Shown here one piece after another: positions 6,796-13,786 of a stretch of 24,838 nt of DNA. How positions within the stretch are numbered: position 1 is the stretch's first letter; every line of letters starts with the position of its first letter. This DNA is from an uncultured Sulfuricurvum sp. (lineage in GTDB: Bacteria; Campylobacterota; Campylobacteria; Campylobacterales; Sulfurimonadaceae). The DNA lies in NCBI RefSeq assembly GCF_937936435.1, contig NZ_CALDDG010000137.1, positions 1 through 24,838 of the forward strand, in the 5' to 3' direction. Both the position numbers and the translations under genes were made by a program. The notes under the pieces were generated by a model. The model had not been told where the DNA came from and searched no databases. It saw only the letters and a list, made by a program, of their open reading frames with translations.

Positions 6796-7502
6796 AATAT
6801 ATCGTTATAGGGCTTATATTGATAGGGAAATTATTGGGTGCGGATGGCACTTTGAAAAGTCAACTGGATGATTATAATGCTTTGTTTTACAAACAAGGCT
6901 CAGCGGAAGCCGTTAGGGCAGTTGAAGACGATTTGAGTCAACGCCATACTTTGAATATGGGACAAAAGATTCCGAAAGTCGGTGATAAAGCGATCGAATT
7001 TACCCTTAAAACTATCGACGGAGCAACCTTCGATTTAAATGAGGCGCTCAAGCAATCTCCTGTCGTTTTATTTTGGTATCGCGGGGGTTGGTGTCCATAC
7101 TGTAATATCCAACTATCCTACTATCAACGGTATCATCAGGCGATCAAAAATGCCGGAGGCAGATTGGTTGGGGTTGCTCCTGAGGTACAATCGATGGGAC
7201 GTGTGACTCAGCAAGATCACGCAATAGATTTTGATCTCCTGAGTGACACCGATAATACTGTAGCAAAAGAATATCATCTCGTCTATACCGTTCAGCCAAA
7301 ACTTTTATCGTTGATGGATGAGCGTTTTGGATTGGATGATTATTATCCCATTCATAAACAAGAGTTGCCTTTGACGGTGGCATTCGTGATCGATCAGAGC
7401 GGAATTATCCGTTATGCCTATATCGATGATGATTTTAGAAAACGATCAGAACCTACAGAGATAATCGACGTTCTAAATAAACTAAAAGAGGAACACCGAT
7501 GA
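6792..7502 (+). CDS. AhpC/TSA-type peroxiredoxin-like protein, possibly exported
   Basis: A 236-residue thioredoxin-fold protein of the AhpC/TSA (redoxin) superfamily. A hydrophobic N-terminus (about 2-15) suggests a signal peptide or membrane anchor. A linker precedes the redoxin domain (about 60-232), with active site W100-C101-P-Y-C104. The C-x-x-C arrangement suggests thiol-disulfide chemistry of the peroxiredoxin-like type rather than classical one-Cys AhpC. Both ends overlap neighbouring genes as ATGA (6792-6795 and 7499-7502). Probably reduces peroxides or disulfides produced under the stress the operon answers (inference). Confidence 0.85.
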   Translation: MKYIVIGLILIGKLLGADGTLKSQLDDYNALFYKQGSAEAVRAVEDDLSQRHTLNMGQKIPKVGDKAIEFTLKTIDGATFDLNEALKQSPVVLFWYRGGWCPYCNIQLSYYQRYHQAIKNAGGRLVGVAPEVQSMGRVTQQDHAIDFDLLSDTDNTVAKEYHLVYTVQPKLLSLMDERFGLDDYYPIHKQELPLTVAFVIDQSGIIRYAYIDDDFRKRSEPTEIIDVLNKLKEEHR

Positions 7503-8056
7503 GCCGATTGGAAGAGGGGAAAAGTGCCCCATGGTTTAAGGCGAAAAGTTTTCAAGGCGACGATATAAATCTTGATGCTTATAGGGGCAGATATGTTCTG
7601 TTGAGCTTCTATCGGTACGCTTCATGCCCGTTTTGCAATCTAAGGGTGCATGAATCAATACAAAAAAGAGATTGTTTTCAAACTCTTGGATGAGAGATGA
7701 TAGCTGTGTTTCAATCGCCCGATGACAAACTCGCCGAATATGTCGGCAAGCAGCCGTTGAACTATCCGATTATCGGTGATTCGGATTTACAGCTTTATAA
7801 GCTTTACCGTGTAGAAACTTCATGGGTGGGACTAATTAAAGCTTTTCTAATTCGACCGCACCAAATACTTAGATCGGTTATTCTACGCGGATTTTTTCCT
7901 GGAAGCATCGAAAACGAGATACAGAGGCTTCCCGCCGATTTTTTGATCGATCCGCAGGGAAAAATAGAGATCGCTTACTACGGCAGAGACATCGGCGATC
8001 ATATAGCGTATGAGACGATTGAGAATGTATTGCGAAATGATATAATTGAGTCATGA
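7499..8056 (+). pseudogene. Redoxin (AhpC/TSA-like) gene interrupted by an in-frame TGA
   Basis: One redoxin reading frame of about 185 codons is split by a single TGA at 7691-7693. The first part (64 residues) holds the active site C43-P-F-C46; the second part (from ATG 7697, 119 residues) starts at MIAVFQSP and is in the same frame, so no frameshift is needed. From memory, relatives read Gly-Leu-Glu-Met here, where TGA would replace a leucine codon (TTA to TGA is one change). Only one codon separates the stop from ATG 7697, and GGATGAGAG lies just before it, so two separate pieces could be made by reinitiation. ATGA overlaps with the genes on both sides are intact. Either a recent nonsense mutation, a sequencing error or a genuine split protein. 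Confidence 0.75.
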
Positions 8057-8658
8057 AAGAAAATATGAGAGACATTTTGGTTCAAACAATGTTTGAGTCG
8101 CTTTATCACGAAGGGTACAACGCGAGTAATCTTATCGATCTTCTCAAAAAAGCAGGTACATCCAAAGGGGGAATGTACCACTATTTCGGCTCCAAAAAAG
8201 AGCTGGCGTTGGAATCGATGCGCATCGTCGGTGAAGGATTTATCGACCGTTTTTGGGGTGGTGCTTTTGATCGCTATGAAGATCCGATCCGTGCACTCGA
8301 AGAGATTTTAAAAGCACTTCCGAATGCTACGATCATGGGAGAGTGCCCGTTTGATTTTAAATACGGATGCCCTCTAAATCAAATGATTCAAGAGATGAGC
8401 GCGTTGGATGAAGACTTTAAAATTCTCCTCGAATCAATCATGGATCGCTGGATTGCTCTTATCGCCGAAAACCTGAAAATGGGACAAAACATCGGAGTTT
8501 TAGAAAAATCTTTTGATCCGGCTAGGATAGCACAATTCATCGTCTCATCGGTCGAGGGGACATTAACTCTGATGAAAGTAAAACAAGATATCCGTATTTA
8601 CGAAGAAAACACGGAATTGTTGTTACAAACTCTCAAAGTTTTGACGCAAAAGGGATAA
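8053..8658 (+). CDS. TetR/AcrR-family repressor
   Basis: A 201-residue protein with a TetR N-terminal helix-turn-helix (about 6-52; GTSKGGMYHYFGSKKEL is the classical recognition segment) and a ligand-binding C-terminal domain containing YGCPLNQMIQEMS (about 104-116), as in the YxaF/LmrA-like TetR group. It starts at ATG 8053 overlapping the redoxin stop, so its synthesis is coupled to translation of the broken gene. Likely represses the promoter at 5711-5739 through the two ACAGAC-N6-GTCTGT palindromes; that pairing rests on genetic context and the typical palindromic nature of TetR sites. The inducer is probably a small electrophile, quinone or drug (inference). Confidence 0.92.
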   Translation: MKENMRDILVQTMFESLYHEGYNASNLIDLLKKAGTSKGGMYHYFGSKKELALESMRIVGEGFIDRFWGGAFDRYEDPIRALEEILKALPNATIMGECPFDFKYGCPLNQMIQEMSALDEDFKILLESIMDRWIALIAENLKMGQNIGVLEKSFDPARIAQFIVSSVEGTLTLMKVKQDIRIYEENTELLLQTLKVLTQKG

Positions 8659-8659
8659 C

Positions 8660-9802
8660 GTGAAATCTGAGCGAGTTCTTATCGTCGGTGGCGGTGTAGC
8701 GGGGCTTATGTGTAAAAATCGGCTGGAGCATTTGGGGTACAGACCTGTACTCGTGGAAAAAGCCGATGTGCTCAGATCAGACGGCGCAGGGATTTTGCTG
8801 GGGGCAAATGTACTCAAAATCTTCCGCGAATGCGCTTTGGATGAGGCGTTAATGCGCTACGCTCAATCGTTAGATGAAATCATGTTATACGATCAGTATG
8901 GCAGATCGCTCGGACGATTCGATCTGGAAAAGATCAGAGAGGAGACCTCCTATCCTACACTCGCCGTCCATCGCAAGCGGCTGCATGAGATATTACTAAA
9001 CTCTGTTGATGCTTCTACCATCCGCCTTTGCCATAAAGTAGTCAAAATTGCAGAGCACGGTACGGGGTTACAGGTGACCTATGAGAACGGGATGTGTGAA
9101 GAGTACGATTACGTTATTGGAGCAGATGGGCTACGTTCGAACATTAGGGAGTTATATGTTGGACACGTACCGCTCAGAGATGCCGGATATGTGTGTTGGC
9201 GATTCGTATGTGATTGTCCCTCGACGCTTGACGTGCGAAGCAGCAGCGAGTTTTGGGATACAGATGGCAAAAGAGTCGGTATTTTTCCGATAGGAGAAAA
9301 TAAAATCTACTGTTTTTTACTCTCAACGACGCGCGGCGGTGAAGAGGCGATGGATTTCACCGAGGTATTGGAATACTTTAAAGATTTCGGGGGTGATTGG
9401 CAGCATGTCGTTGCATCCTTGGATACCGACACTACGGAATTGCTGTATAACCCGATTGCTGACCTCTCACACGTCGCTTTGCAGAAGGGGAATGTTATTC
9501 TGATCGGAGATGCGGGACATGCTACGACACCCAATCTGGGGCAGGGGGCGGCATTAGGTATCGAGAGCGCCTATGCCTTTGGCGAGTTGCTCAAATCGCA
9601 TCCGTTTGCAGAGGCGATACGGCTTTATCCGCAGAAGCGTTTAAAAAGAGTCTCCTATATCCGTAATAAATCACATATGATTGGACAGATGGCCCACGGG
9701 ATTCCCACTTTTTTTCAGCCTATTCGGGAATTTATCATGAGAATCACCCCTGAGAGTATGAATCAGAGAGAATTTGAGAGAGCAATACTCGGCGGATTTT
9801 AA
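8660..9802 (+). CDS. FAD-dependent monooxygenase (group A flavoprotein hydroxylase)
   Basis: A 380-residue flavoprotein. The N-terminal dinucleotide motif is VGGGVAGL (about 7-14), the DG motif is YVIGADGLRSNIREL (about 151-165), and the GD motif with ribityl contacts is IGDAGHATTPNLGQGAALGIE (about 283-303). This is the layout of NAD(P)H-dependent aromatic hydroxylases and of drug-inactivating relatives such as TetX and Rox. The GD segment looks nearer to salicylate hydroxylase/HpxO-type enzymes than to TetX, so antibiotic inactivation is only a possibility. GTG start at 8660, one base after the tetR stop, with AAAGGG before it. Confidence 0.9.
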   Translation: MKSERVLIVGGGVAGLMCKNRLEHLGYRPVLVEKADVLRSDGAGILLGANVLKIFRECALDEALMRYAQSLDEIMLYDQYGRSLGRFDLEKIREETSYPTLAVHRKRLHEILLNSVDASTIRLCHKVVKIAEHGTGLQVTYENGMCEEYDYVIGADGLRSNIRELYVGHVPLRDAGYVCWRFVCDCPSTLDVRSSSEFWDTDGKRVGIFPIGENKIYCFLLSTTRGGEEAMDFTEVLEYFKDFGGDWQHVVASLDTDTTELLYNPIADLSHVALQKGNVILIGDAGHATTPNLGQGAALGIESAYAFGELLKSHPFAEAIRLYPQKRLKRVSYIRNKSHMIGQMAHGIPTFFQPIREFIMRITPESMNQREFERAILGGF

Positions 9803-9825
9803 GACATTCACTATAAAGGATCGAC

Positions 9826-10365
9826 GTGTTTATAAAAGTATGCGGACTCAAGACAAAAGAGCAAATCGATAAAGCGATCGAATACGGATATGACGCGATA
9901 GGAGTCGTAACCTATCCCAAAAGCAAACGCTACTGTGATCCTAAAGATGCTATTGAATTAGCGAACTATGCGAAAGGGAGGATCAAAACGTTTGTGGTCG
10001 GTATGACTGCTGAAGATGTAAAAGAAGCGGCAGATTTTTTCGATTATACACAGATATATGAGGTTATACAAGTTCCAAATCTAGCGTTATCGTCCAAAGA
10101 ACCACCTCCAAAAGATTTGAACTACGACTACTTTTTTTATGATGCCAGCATCGGCAGCGGCGTATTTGAAGAATTTCCCGACTGGGTCAAAGAGATTGCA
10201 TGTGAGATAATCCTATCAGGCGGATTAAATAAAGACAATATCTGCGCAGTAATACGTGATTTAAAACCTTTCGGTATCGATATTTCGAGCGGTGTAGAAA
10301 AAGAGGGTGTCAAAGACATCGAAATGATGAGAGAATTTATCACTATTGCTAGAAATTGTCAGTGA
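9826..10365 (+). CDS. TrpF-like (phosphoribosylanthranilate isomerase-family) barrel protein
   Basis: A 179-residue protein that keeps several TrpF landmarks: KVCGL with C6 (general base), PKSKRY at 31-36, SGGL with a following N at 131-138, and DISSGVE with D152 (general acid). It is about 20 residues shorter than usual TrpF and lacks the strand motif VQLHG, being replaced by IYEVIQVPN at 77-85. It is not beside other trp genes but sits 23 bp after an FAD monooxygenase. It may still isomerise phosphoribosylanthranilate, or be a re-purposed barrel. GTG start at 9826, chosen because the beta-1 strand begins at once. Confidence 0.75.
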   Translation: MFIKVCGLKTKEQIDKAIEYGYDAIGVVTYPKSKRYCDPKDAIELANYAKGRIKTFVVGMTAEDVKEAADFFDYTQIYEVIQVPNLALSSKEPPPKDLNYDYFFYDASIGSGVFEEFPDWVKEIACEIILSGGLNKDNICAVIRDLKPFGIDISSGVEKEGVKDIEMMREFITIARNCQ

Positions 10366-10370
10366 TAAAT
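10335..10370. other. Hairpin over the TrpF-like stop codon
   Basis: ATTTATCAC (10335-10343) and GTGATAAAT (10362-10370) are perfect nine-base inverted arms with an 18-base loop. There is no T tract, so it is not a canonical terminator; it could be an mRNA processing or attenuation structure between the TrpF-like and ABM genes. Confidence 0.3.
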
Positions 10371-10407
10371 AGAATGGGTATCAAATTTTATAAAAGGATA
10401 AATAACA

Positions 10408-10707
10408 ATGATCGTCATTAATGCTATTTTAGAGGCAAAAAAAGGGAAAGAAGAGGAACTGGAGAACTTATTGCGAGCGATGATTCCACTGGTACAAGAA
10501 GAAGATGGAGCCGTTCTATACACGTTGCACCGTTCACGAAATTCTGTGGGAAAATATATGTTTTACGAGAAATATAAGGATCAAGCCGCAGTTGATTATC
10601 ATTTTTCAACACACTATTTTAAAGACTTAATCGACAAATTTTCCGATCTTTTAGAAGTAGAACCGATTGTTGATGTCTTTGAAGAAATTGACGGAATTAA
10701 AGTGTAA
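10408..10707 (+). CDS. Antibiotic biosynthesis monooxygenase (ABM) domain protein
   Basis: A 99-residue single ABM domain with the ferredoxin-like pattern INAILEAKKGKEEELENLL near the N-terminus, then VLYTLHRS and FYEKYKDQAAVDYHFST. This family includes YgiN-type quinol monooxygenases, which work without metal or flavin. It is 42 bp after the TrpF-like gene on the same strand and likely in the same operon, adding a second possible quinone/aromatic oxygenase to the group. RBS AAAGGA about 12 bp upstream of the ATG. Confidence 0.85.
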   Translation: MIVINAILEAKKGKEEELENLLRAMIPLVQEEDGAVLYTLHRSRNSVGKYMFYEKYKDQAAVDYHFSTHYFKDLIDKFSDLLEVEPIVDVFEEIDGIKV

Positions 10708-10731
10708 AGTTTATAGGTAGCAGAGTATAAA

Positions 10732-11157
10732 ATGACCGTAATAATTTTACTTGCGATCTTAGCATTATGCTTGATCGGATTACTCCATTTTTATTGGGCA
10801 TTGGGCGGAAAATTCGCAGCTGTACAGGCGATACCGACAAAAAATGGCGAGCCGTTAATCAATCCCGGAAAGATTGCAACGGTTATCGTAGGATTAGCAT
10901 TAATCGGATTTGCTTTTGTCGCGTTTATACTCTATTTTTATGATCTCTCTTCGTCACCGTATCGGGAATATTGCATCACCAGCGGGTGGATTCTATCGGG
11001 GATATTTACTCTTAGAGGTATCGGTGAGTTTAATACGGTCGGTTTGTTCAAAAAAATTAAATCATCCGAATTTGCATATTATGATACACGATTCTATACT
11101 CCGTTCGCATTATCCATGGGAGTGATTTTTGCTCTATTGGCGTATCGGGCAACCTAA
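10732..11157 (+). CDS. DUF3995 family membrane protein
   Basis: A 141-residue protein with four predicted membrane helices (about 3-22, 47-68, 83-98 and 121-138). The LLHFYWALGG segment near residue 20 is typical of the DUF3995 family, whose function is not established. It begins 24 bp after the ABM gene and is the last gene of the co-directional run. An AT-rich inverted repeat followed by seven T residues (11189-11203) may end the transcript. Confidence 0.75.
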   Translation: MTVIILLAILALCLIGLLHFYWALGGKFAAVQAIPTKNGEPLINPGKIATVIVGLALIGFAFVAFILYFYDLSSSPYREYCITSGWILSGIFTLRGIGEFNTVGLFKKIKSSEFAYYDTRFYTPFALSMGVIFALLAYRAT

Positions 11158-11188
11158 TTGATATAGGTACTATAACTGTATTGGCATA

Positions 11189-11203
11189 GATATATCTTTT
11201 TTT
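11189..11203 (+). terminator. Weak possible terminator after the DUF3995 gene
   Basis: AGATATATCT followed by a run of seven T, 31 bp after the stop codon. The stem is short and AT-only, so termination would be weak. It is listed because it is the only T-tract structure seen at the end of the eight-gene run. Confidence 0.25.
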
Positions 11204-11222
11204 GAATATTTTATAGTATCTC

Positions 11223-11251
11223 TTGACAAGGAATTATACTTGCTATATACT
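11223..11251 (+). promoter_or_regulatory. Promoter of the marR-acetyltransferase pair
   Basis: A perfect -35 TTGACA (11223-11228), a 17-bp spacer and a -10 TATACT (11246-11251), with the predicted transcription start near 11258 and the ATG at 11283. A second, perfect TATAAT (11254-11259) lies too far from the -35 box to pair with it. Confidence 0.7.
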
Positions 11252-11259
11252 TGTATAAT
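11233..11259. promoter_or_regulatory. Inverted repeat flanking the -10 box, candidate MarR operator
   Basis: ATTATAC (11233-11239) and GTATAAT (11253-11259) are perfect seven-base arms with 13 bases between. The -10 box lies between and partly inside the arms. MarR proteins usually bind such palindromes over their own promoter, so autorepression is likely. Confidence 0.5.
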
Positions 11260-11282
11260 CAAATAAATAGCAAGGATTTAAA

Positions 11283-11696
11283 ATGTCAAAGAATATAGAG
11301 TTGCTTTTGAGTCTGACATCGATGCATACTAGTGTTTTTAAAAATATAGATAGACATCTTAGTGTTCATGGAATTTCATTTTCAGAATTTTTCGTTATGT
11401 ACCAATTGTCGCTAGTGTCAAACCGTACAGTACGTCGAATCGATTTAGCCGAAAGTGTGGGCATGAGTGCTTCAGGAATTACCCGACTTTTAAACCCTAT
11501 GGAAAAATTGAAACTTGTTGAAAAAGAACAAAACCCTCGTGATGCAAGGGTAAGTTTTGTGAAATTATCGGATGTCGGATTTGAGCTTTTAAATGATGCA
11601 ATTAAAAGTGTACAAATAGCATCTGATGGCTTATTTAAATCACTTGATATAAATGATATTGAGAGATTTATAGATTTAACAAACAAGATAAAATGA
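11283..11696 (+). CDS. MarR-family transcriptional regulator
   Basis: A 137-residue winged-helix regulator. The DNA-binding core is about 38-100, with RRIDLAESVGMSASGITRLLNPMEKLKLVEKEQNPRD showing the MarR recognition helix followed by the D-x-R wing (DAR at about 87-89). Terminal helices would make the dimer. AAGGA lies about 10 bases before the ATG. It is followed after 7 bp by an acetyltransferase gene of the antibiotic-modifying family, so this is probably a drug-responsive two-gene operon. Composition is more AT-rich than nearby genes, consistent with transfer. Confidence 0.88.
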   Translation: MSKNIELLLSLTSMHTSVFKNIDRHLSVHGISFSEFFVMYQLSLVSNRTVRRIDLAESVGMSASGITRLLNPMEKLKLVEKEQNPRDARVSFVKLSDVGFELLNDAIKSVQIASDGLFKSLDINDIERFIDLTNKIK

Positions 11697-11703
11697 GGAA
11701 TCA

Positions 11704-12369
11704 ATGCCTTTACTAAACAGTAACAAAAAACACCCGATGATTATGCCTGACGGAATGGTAATTGAACAGGTTGTACATCTTAAAAAGGTTATTAATCATC
11801 CAAGAATAGAGATAGGAGAATTTAGCTATTACCATAACTTTGAGACTCTTAATGATTATGCTAGTTTCCTAGCTCCCTATTTATTTCCACTAAGCCCTGA
11901 TAAGCTTATTATAGGAAAATTTGTACAAATAGCACATGGTGTCCGCTTTATTACTGCATCTGCAAATCATAGTATGAATGGATTTTCGACATATCCTTTT
12001 ACTAATTTCATGATGACATCAAAAACAACGAGTGAAGACATTGTGGCTATGTTTAAAGAGTTTTCGTATAAAGGTGATATTATTGTCGGTAATGATGTTT
12101 GGATAGGTTTTGAGGCGACCATCATGCCGGGAGTTAAAATAGGAGATGGTGCAATTATAGGTGCTAAATCGGTAGTTACCAAAGATATTGAACCCTATAC
12201 AATTGTTGGCGGCAATCCCGCAAAAGTTATAAGAAAACGTTTTGACGATGAAGTTATTGAAATGCTTTTAACAATTAAGTGGTGGGATTGGTCAATCGAA
12301 AAAATCGAAGAAAATATTCACATAATTGCGGGGAAGGATATTGATGTGTTTTGGAATCAAATAAAATGA
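11704..12369 (+). CDS. Vat/CatB-type xenobiotic O-acetyltransferase
   Basis: A 221-residue left-handed beta-helix (hexapeptide-repeat) acetyltransferase. The N-terminal part and the ITASANHSMNGFSTYPF segment (about 83-99) with catalytic H89 match the xenobiotic acetyltransferase group (streptogramin Vat, chloramphenicol CatB). Hexapeptide coils at about 125-175 (VWIGFEATIMPGVKIGDGAI) end with IVGGNPAKVIRKRF, which closes the coenzyme A site. It would act in the cytoplasm by acetylating a hydroxyl group of a drug or cell metabolite. Drug specificity cannot be told; many chromosomal relatives have no proven resistance role. Paired with marR 7 bp upstream. Confidence 0.88.
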   Translation: MPLLNSNKKHPMIMPDGMVIEQVVHLKKVINHPRIEIGEFSYYHNFETLNDYASFLAPYLFPLSPDKLIIGKFVQIAHGVRFITASANHSMNGFSTYPFTNFMMTSKTTSEDIVAMFKEFSYKGDIIVGNDVWIGFEATIMPGVKIGDGAIIGAKSVVTKDIEPYTIVGGNPAKVIRKRFDDEVIEMLLTIKWWDWSIEKIEENIHIIAGKDIDVFWNQIK

Positions 12370-12455
12370 TGTAGTTGCGGATGCGTGTTTGTTTGAAATA
12401 AAGCTTTAGTAACCGATTTTTTGCTACACTTCCCGTACTTTACAAAGGAGAGCAA

Positions 12456-12524
12456 ATGGCACACTATGGCACTATCGACAAAAATACTCTTGTCCGAGTC
12501 GCTCTCTTTTGGCGTCTGCCATAA
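12456..12524 (+). CDS. Possible 22-codon small ORF
   Basis: An ATG with a very good ribosome-binding site (AAAGGAGAG, 12444-12452) opens a 22-residue frame ending at TAA 12524, 56 bp before the methyltransferase start. The peptide begins MAHYGTIDKN and ends ALFWRLP. It could be a leader peptide, a small protein or the remnant of a longer gene. The strong Shine-Dalgarno is the only evidence. The rest of 12370-12580 shows nothing else recognised. Confidence 0.3.
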   Translation: MAHYGTIDKNTLVRVALFWRLP

Positions 12525-12580
12525 CATTTCCTTTTTAACCTAACCCACATCATTTATTACCACACATCATAAGGATACCT

Positions 12581-13255
12581 ATGTCGTTGCAATTAGACGA
12601 TTTCCTCATTACGGGTCGTACCTTTGAGGAGTATATGGCATTTTTCGATTTGGATGCCGAGACGATGAAAAAGATGAGAGTTTTGGACTGCCCAAGCGGA
12701 GCAAGTTCATTTATAGCCGAAGCCAAGCGCAGAGGAATAGCGGCGCAAGGATGCGATATTTTGTACTGTTATGATCGCGATGTGTTGCGTGCACAAGGGG
12801 AAAAAAGTATCGAGAAAATCTATGCCGATACGAGTTGGATGGCGGAACATAATTTCGCATTTTATCATTCGATAGAGAGACATAAAGAGCATAGAGTAGG
12901 GGCATTGGAATTGTTTTGTTCTGATTACAACACTACGGATTACTGGTTCGCCGAACTTCCGAAACTGCCGTATAGGGATGATAGCTTTGATTTGGTACTC
13001 AGTTCGCATCTCCTTTTTGTTTATGATGATAGATTGGATGAAGCATTTTATGAAGCCTCAATTGCCGAGATGCTTCGGATCGGTAAAGAAGTACGCATTT
13101 TCCCATTGGTCGATTATAAAAACTCCCGAGCGGATGAGACGGATAATTTCAGTCCGTTAGCCTATCGGATGGCTGAAAAATTCGGCGGTGAAATACTCGA
13201 CGTCGGATTTGAGTTTCAAAAGAATGCAGGGTATATGTTGAAGATAAAACGGTAA
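12581..13255 (+). CDS. Class I SAM-dependent methyltransferase
   Basis: A 224-residue protein. Motif I is MRVLDCPSGASSFIAEAKRRG (about 32-52), where CPSGASSF replaces the more common G-x-G-x-G; the later strand is DSFDLVLSSHLLFVYDD (about 137-153), typical of methyltransferase domains. The acceptor substrate cannot be predicted. AAGGATACC precedes the ATG. It is followed after 22 bp by the phosphatase-like gene, so the two may be co-transcribed. Confidence 0.8.
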   Translation: MSLQLDDFLITGRTFEEYMAFFDLDAETMKKMRVLDCPSGASSFIAEAKRRGIAAQGCDILYCYDRDVLRAQGEKSIEKIYADTSWMAEHNFAFYHSIERHKEHRVGALELFCSDYNTTDYWFAELPKLPYRDDSFDLVLSSHLLFVYDDRLDEAFYEASIAEMLRIGKEVRIFPLVDYKNSRADETDNFSPLAYRMAEKFGGEILDVGFEFQKNAGYMLKIKR

Positions 13256-13277
13256 AATAAGAGAAAAGTGTGATTAA

Positions 13278-13730
13278 ATGCCAACTGAGTTGAATAATAT
13301 TTTAAATTACATGCAAATCACGGAGAACATCGCTTCATCGGGACAGCCACTCGAGTCCGAGTTTGCGCTAATCGCGAGTGCGGGATATGACGTCATTATT
13401 AATCTTGCCATGCCAAATTCACAAAATGCAATACCCTCAGAAGGTCATTTAGTCACCTCCAACAACATGATTTATATTCATATTCCGGTTTTGTTTGATG
13501 CGCCTGAGCTTTTTCATTTGGAGTCATTCATTAATATCATGGAAATATTTGCTGATAAGAAAGTTTGGGTACATTGTGTGAAAAATTATCGAGCCTCAGC
13601 TTTTTTGTATCATTATTTGCATGTATCGCGAGGTTTTAGCGATGCTGAAGCACAAAAAGTGATACTTCCATCATGGGAACCGAATGAAATTTGGCAACGT
13701 TTTATACGTATTGATCCTAAACGGGTATAA
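13278..13730 (+). CDS. Dual-specificity/tyrosine phosphatase-like protein with shortened P-loop
   Basis: A 150-residue protein related to small cysteine phosphatases of the DSP/beta-lactamase-hydrolase-like group (ITENIASSGQPLESEFALIASAGYDVIINL at the N-terminus is typical). The putative catalytic loop is H99-C100-V-K-N-Y-R105, which has only four residues between Cys and Arg rather than the usual five. The possible general acid is D74 in VLFDAPE. The change would alter phosphate binding, so it may be inactive, a binder, or a distinct enzyme. From memory, other annotated bacterial members also have HC-x4-R, so it may be a subfamily feature rather than decay. Confidence 0.75.
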   Translation: MPTELNNILNYMQITENIASSGQPLESEFALIASAGYDVIINLAMPNSQNAIPSEGHLVTSNNMIYIHIPVLFDAPELFHLESFINIMEIFADKKVWVHCVKNYRASAFLYHYLHVSRGFSDAEAQKVILPSWEPNEIWQRFIRIDPKRV

Positions 13731-13786
13731 AACACCCTGATATCTTTTTCAAAAATGGTTTTTATCTCGCATAGCTCGGTGTTATG

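Noticed and set aside
7691..7693. TGA in the redoxin as selenocysteine or stop-codon reassignment
   Set aside because: It is 21 codons after the CPFC active site, where family members carry leucine, and TGA is used as a true stop for other genes in the window.
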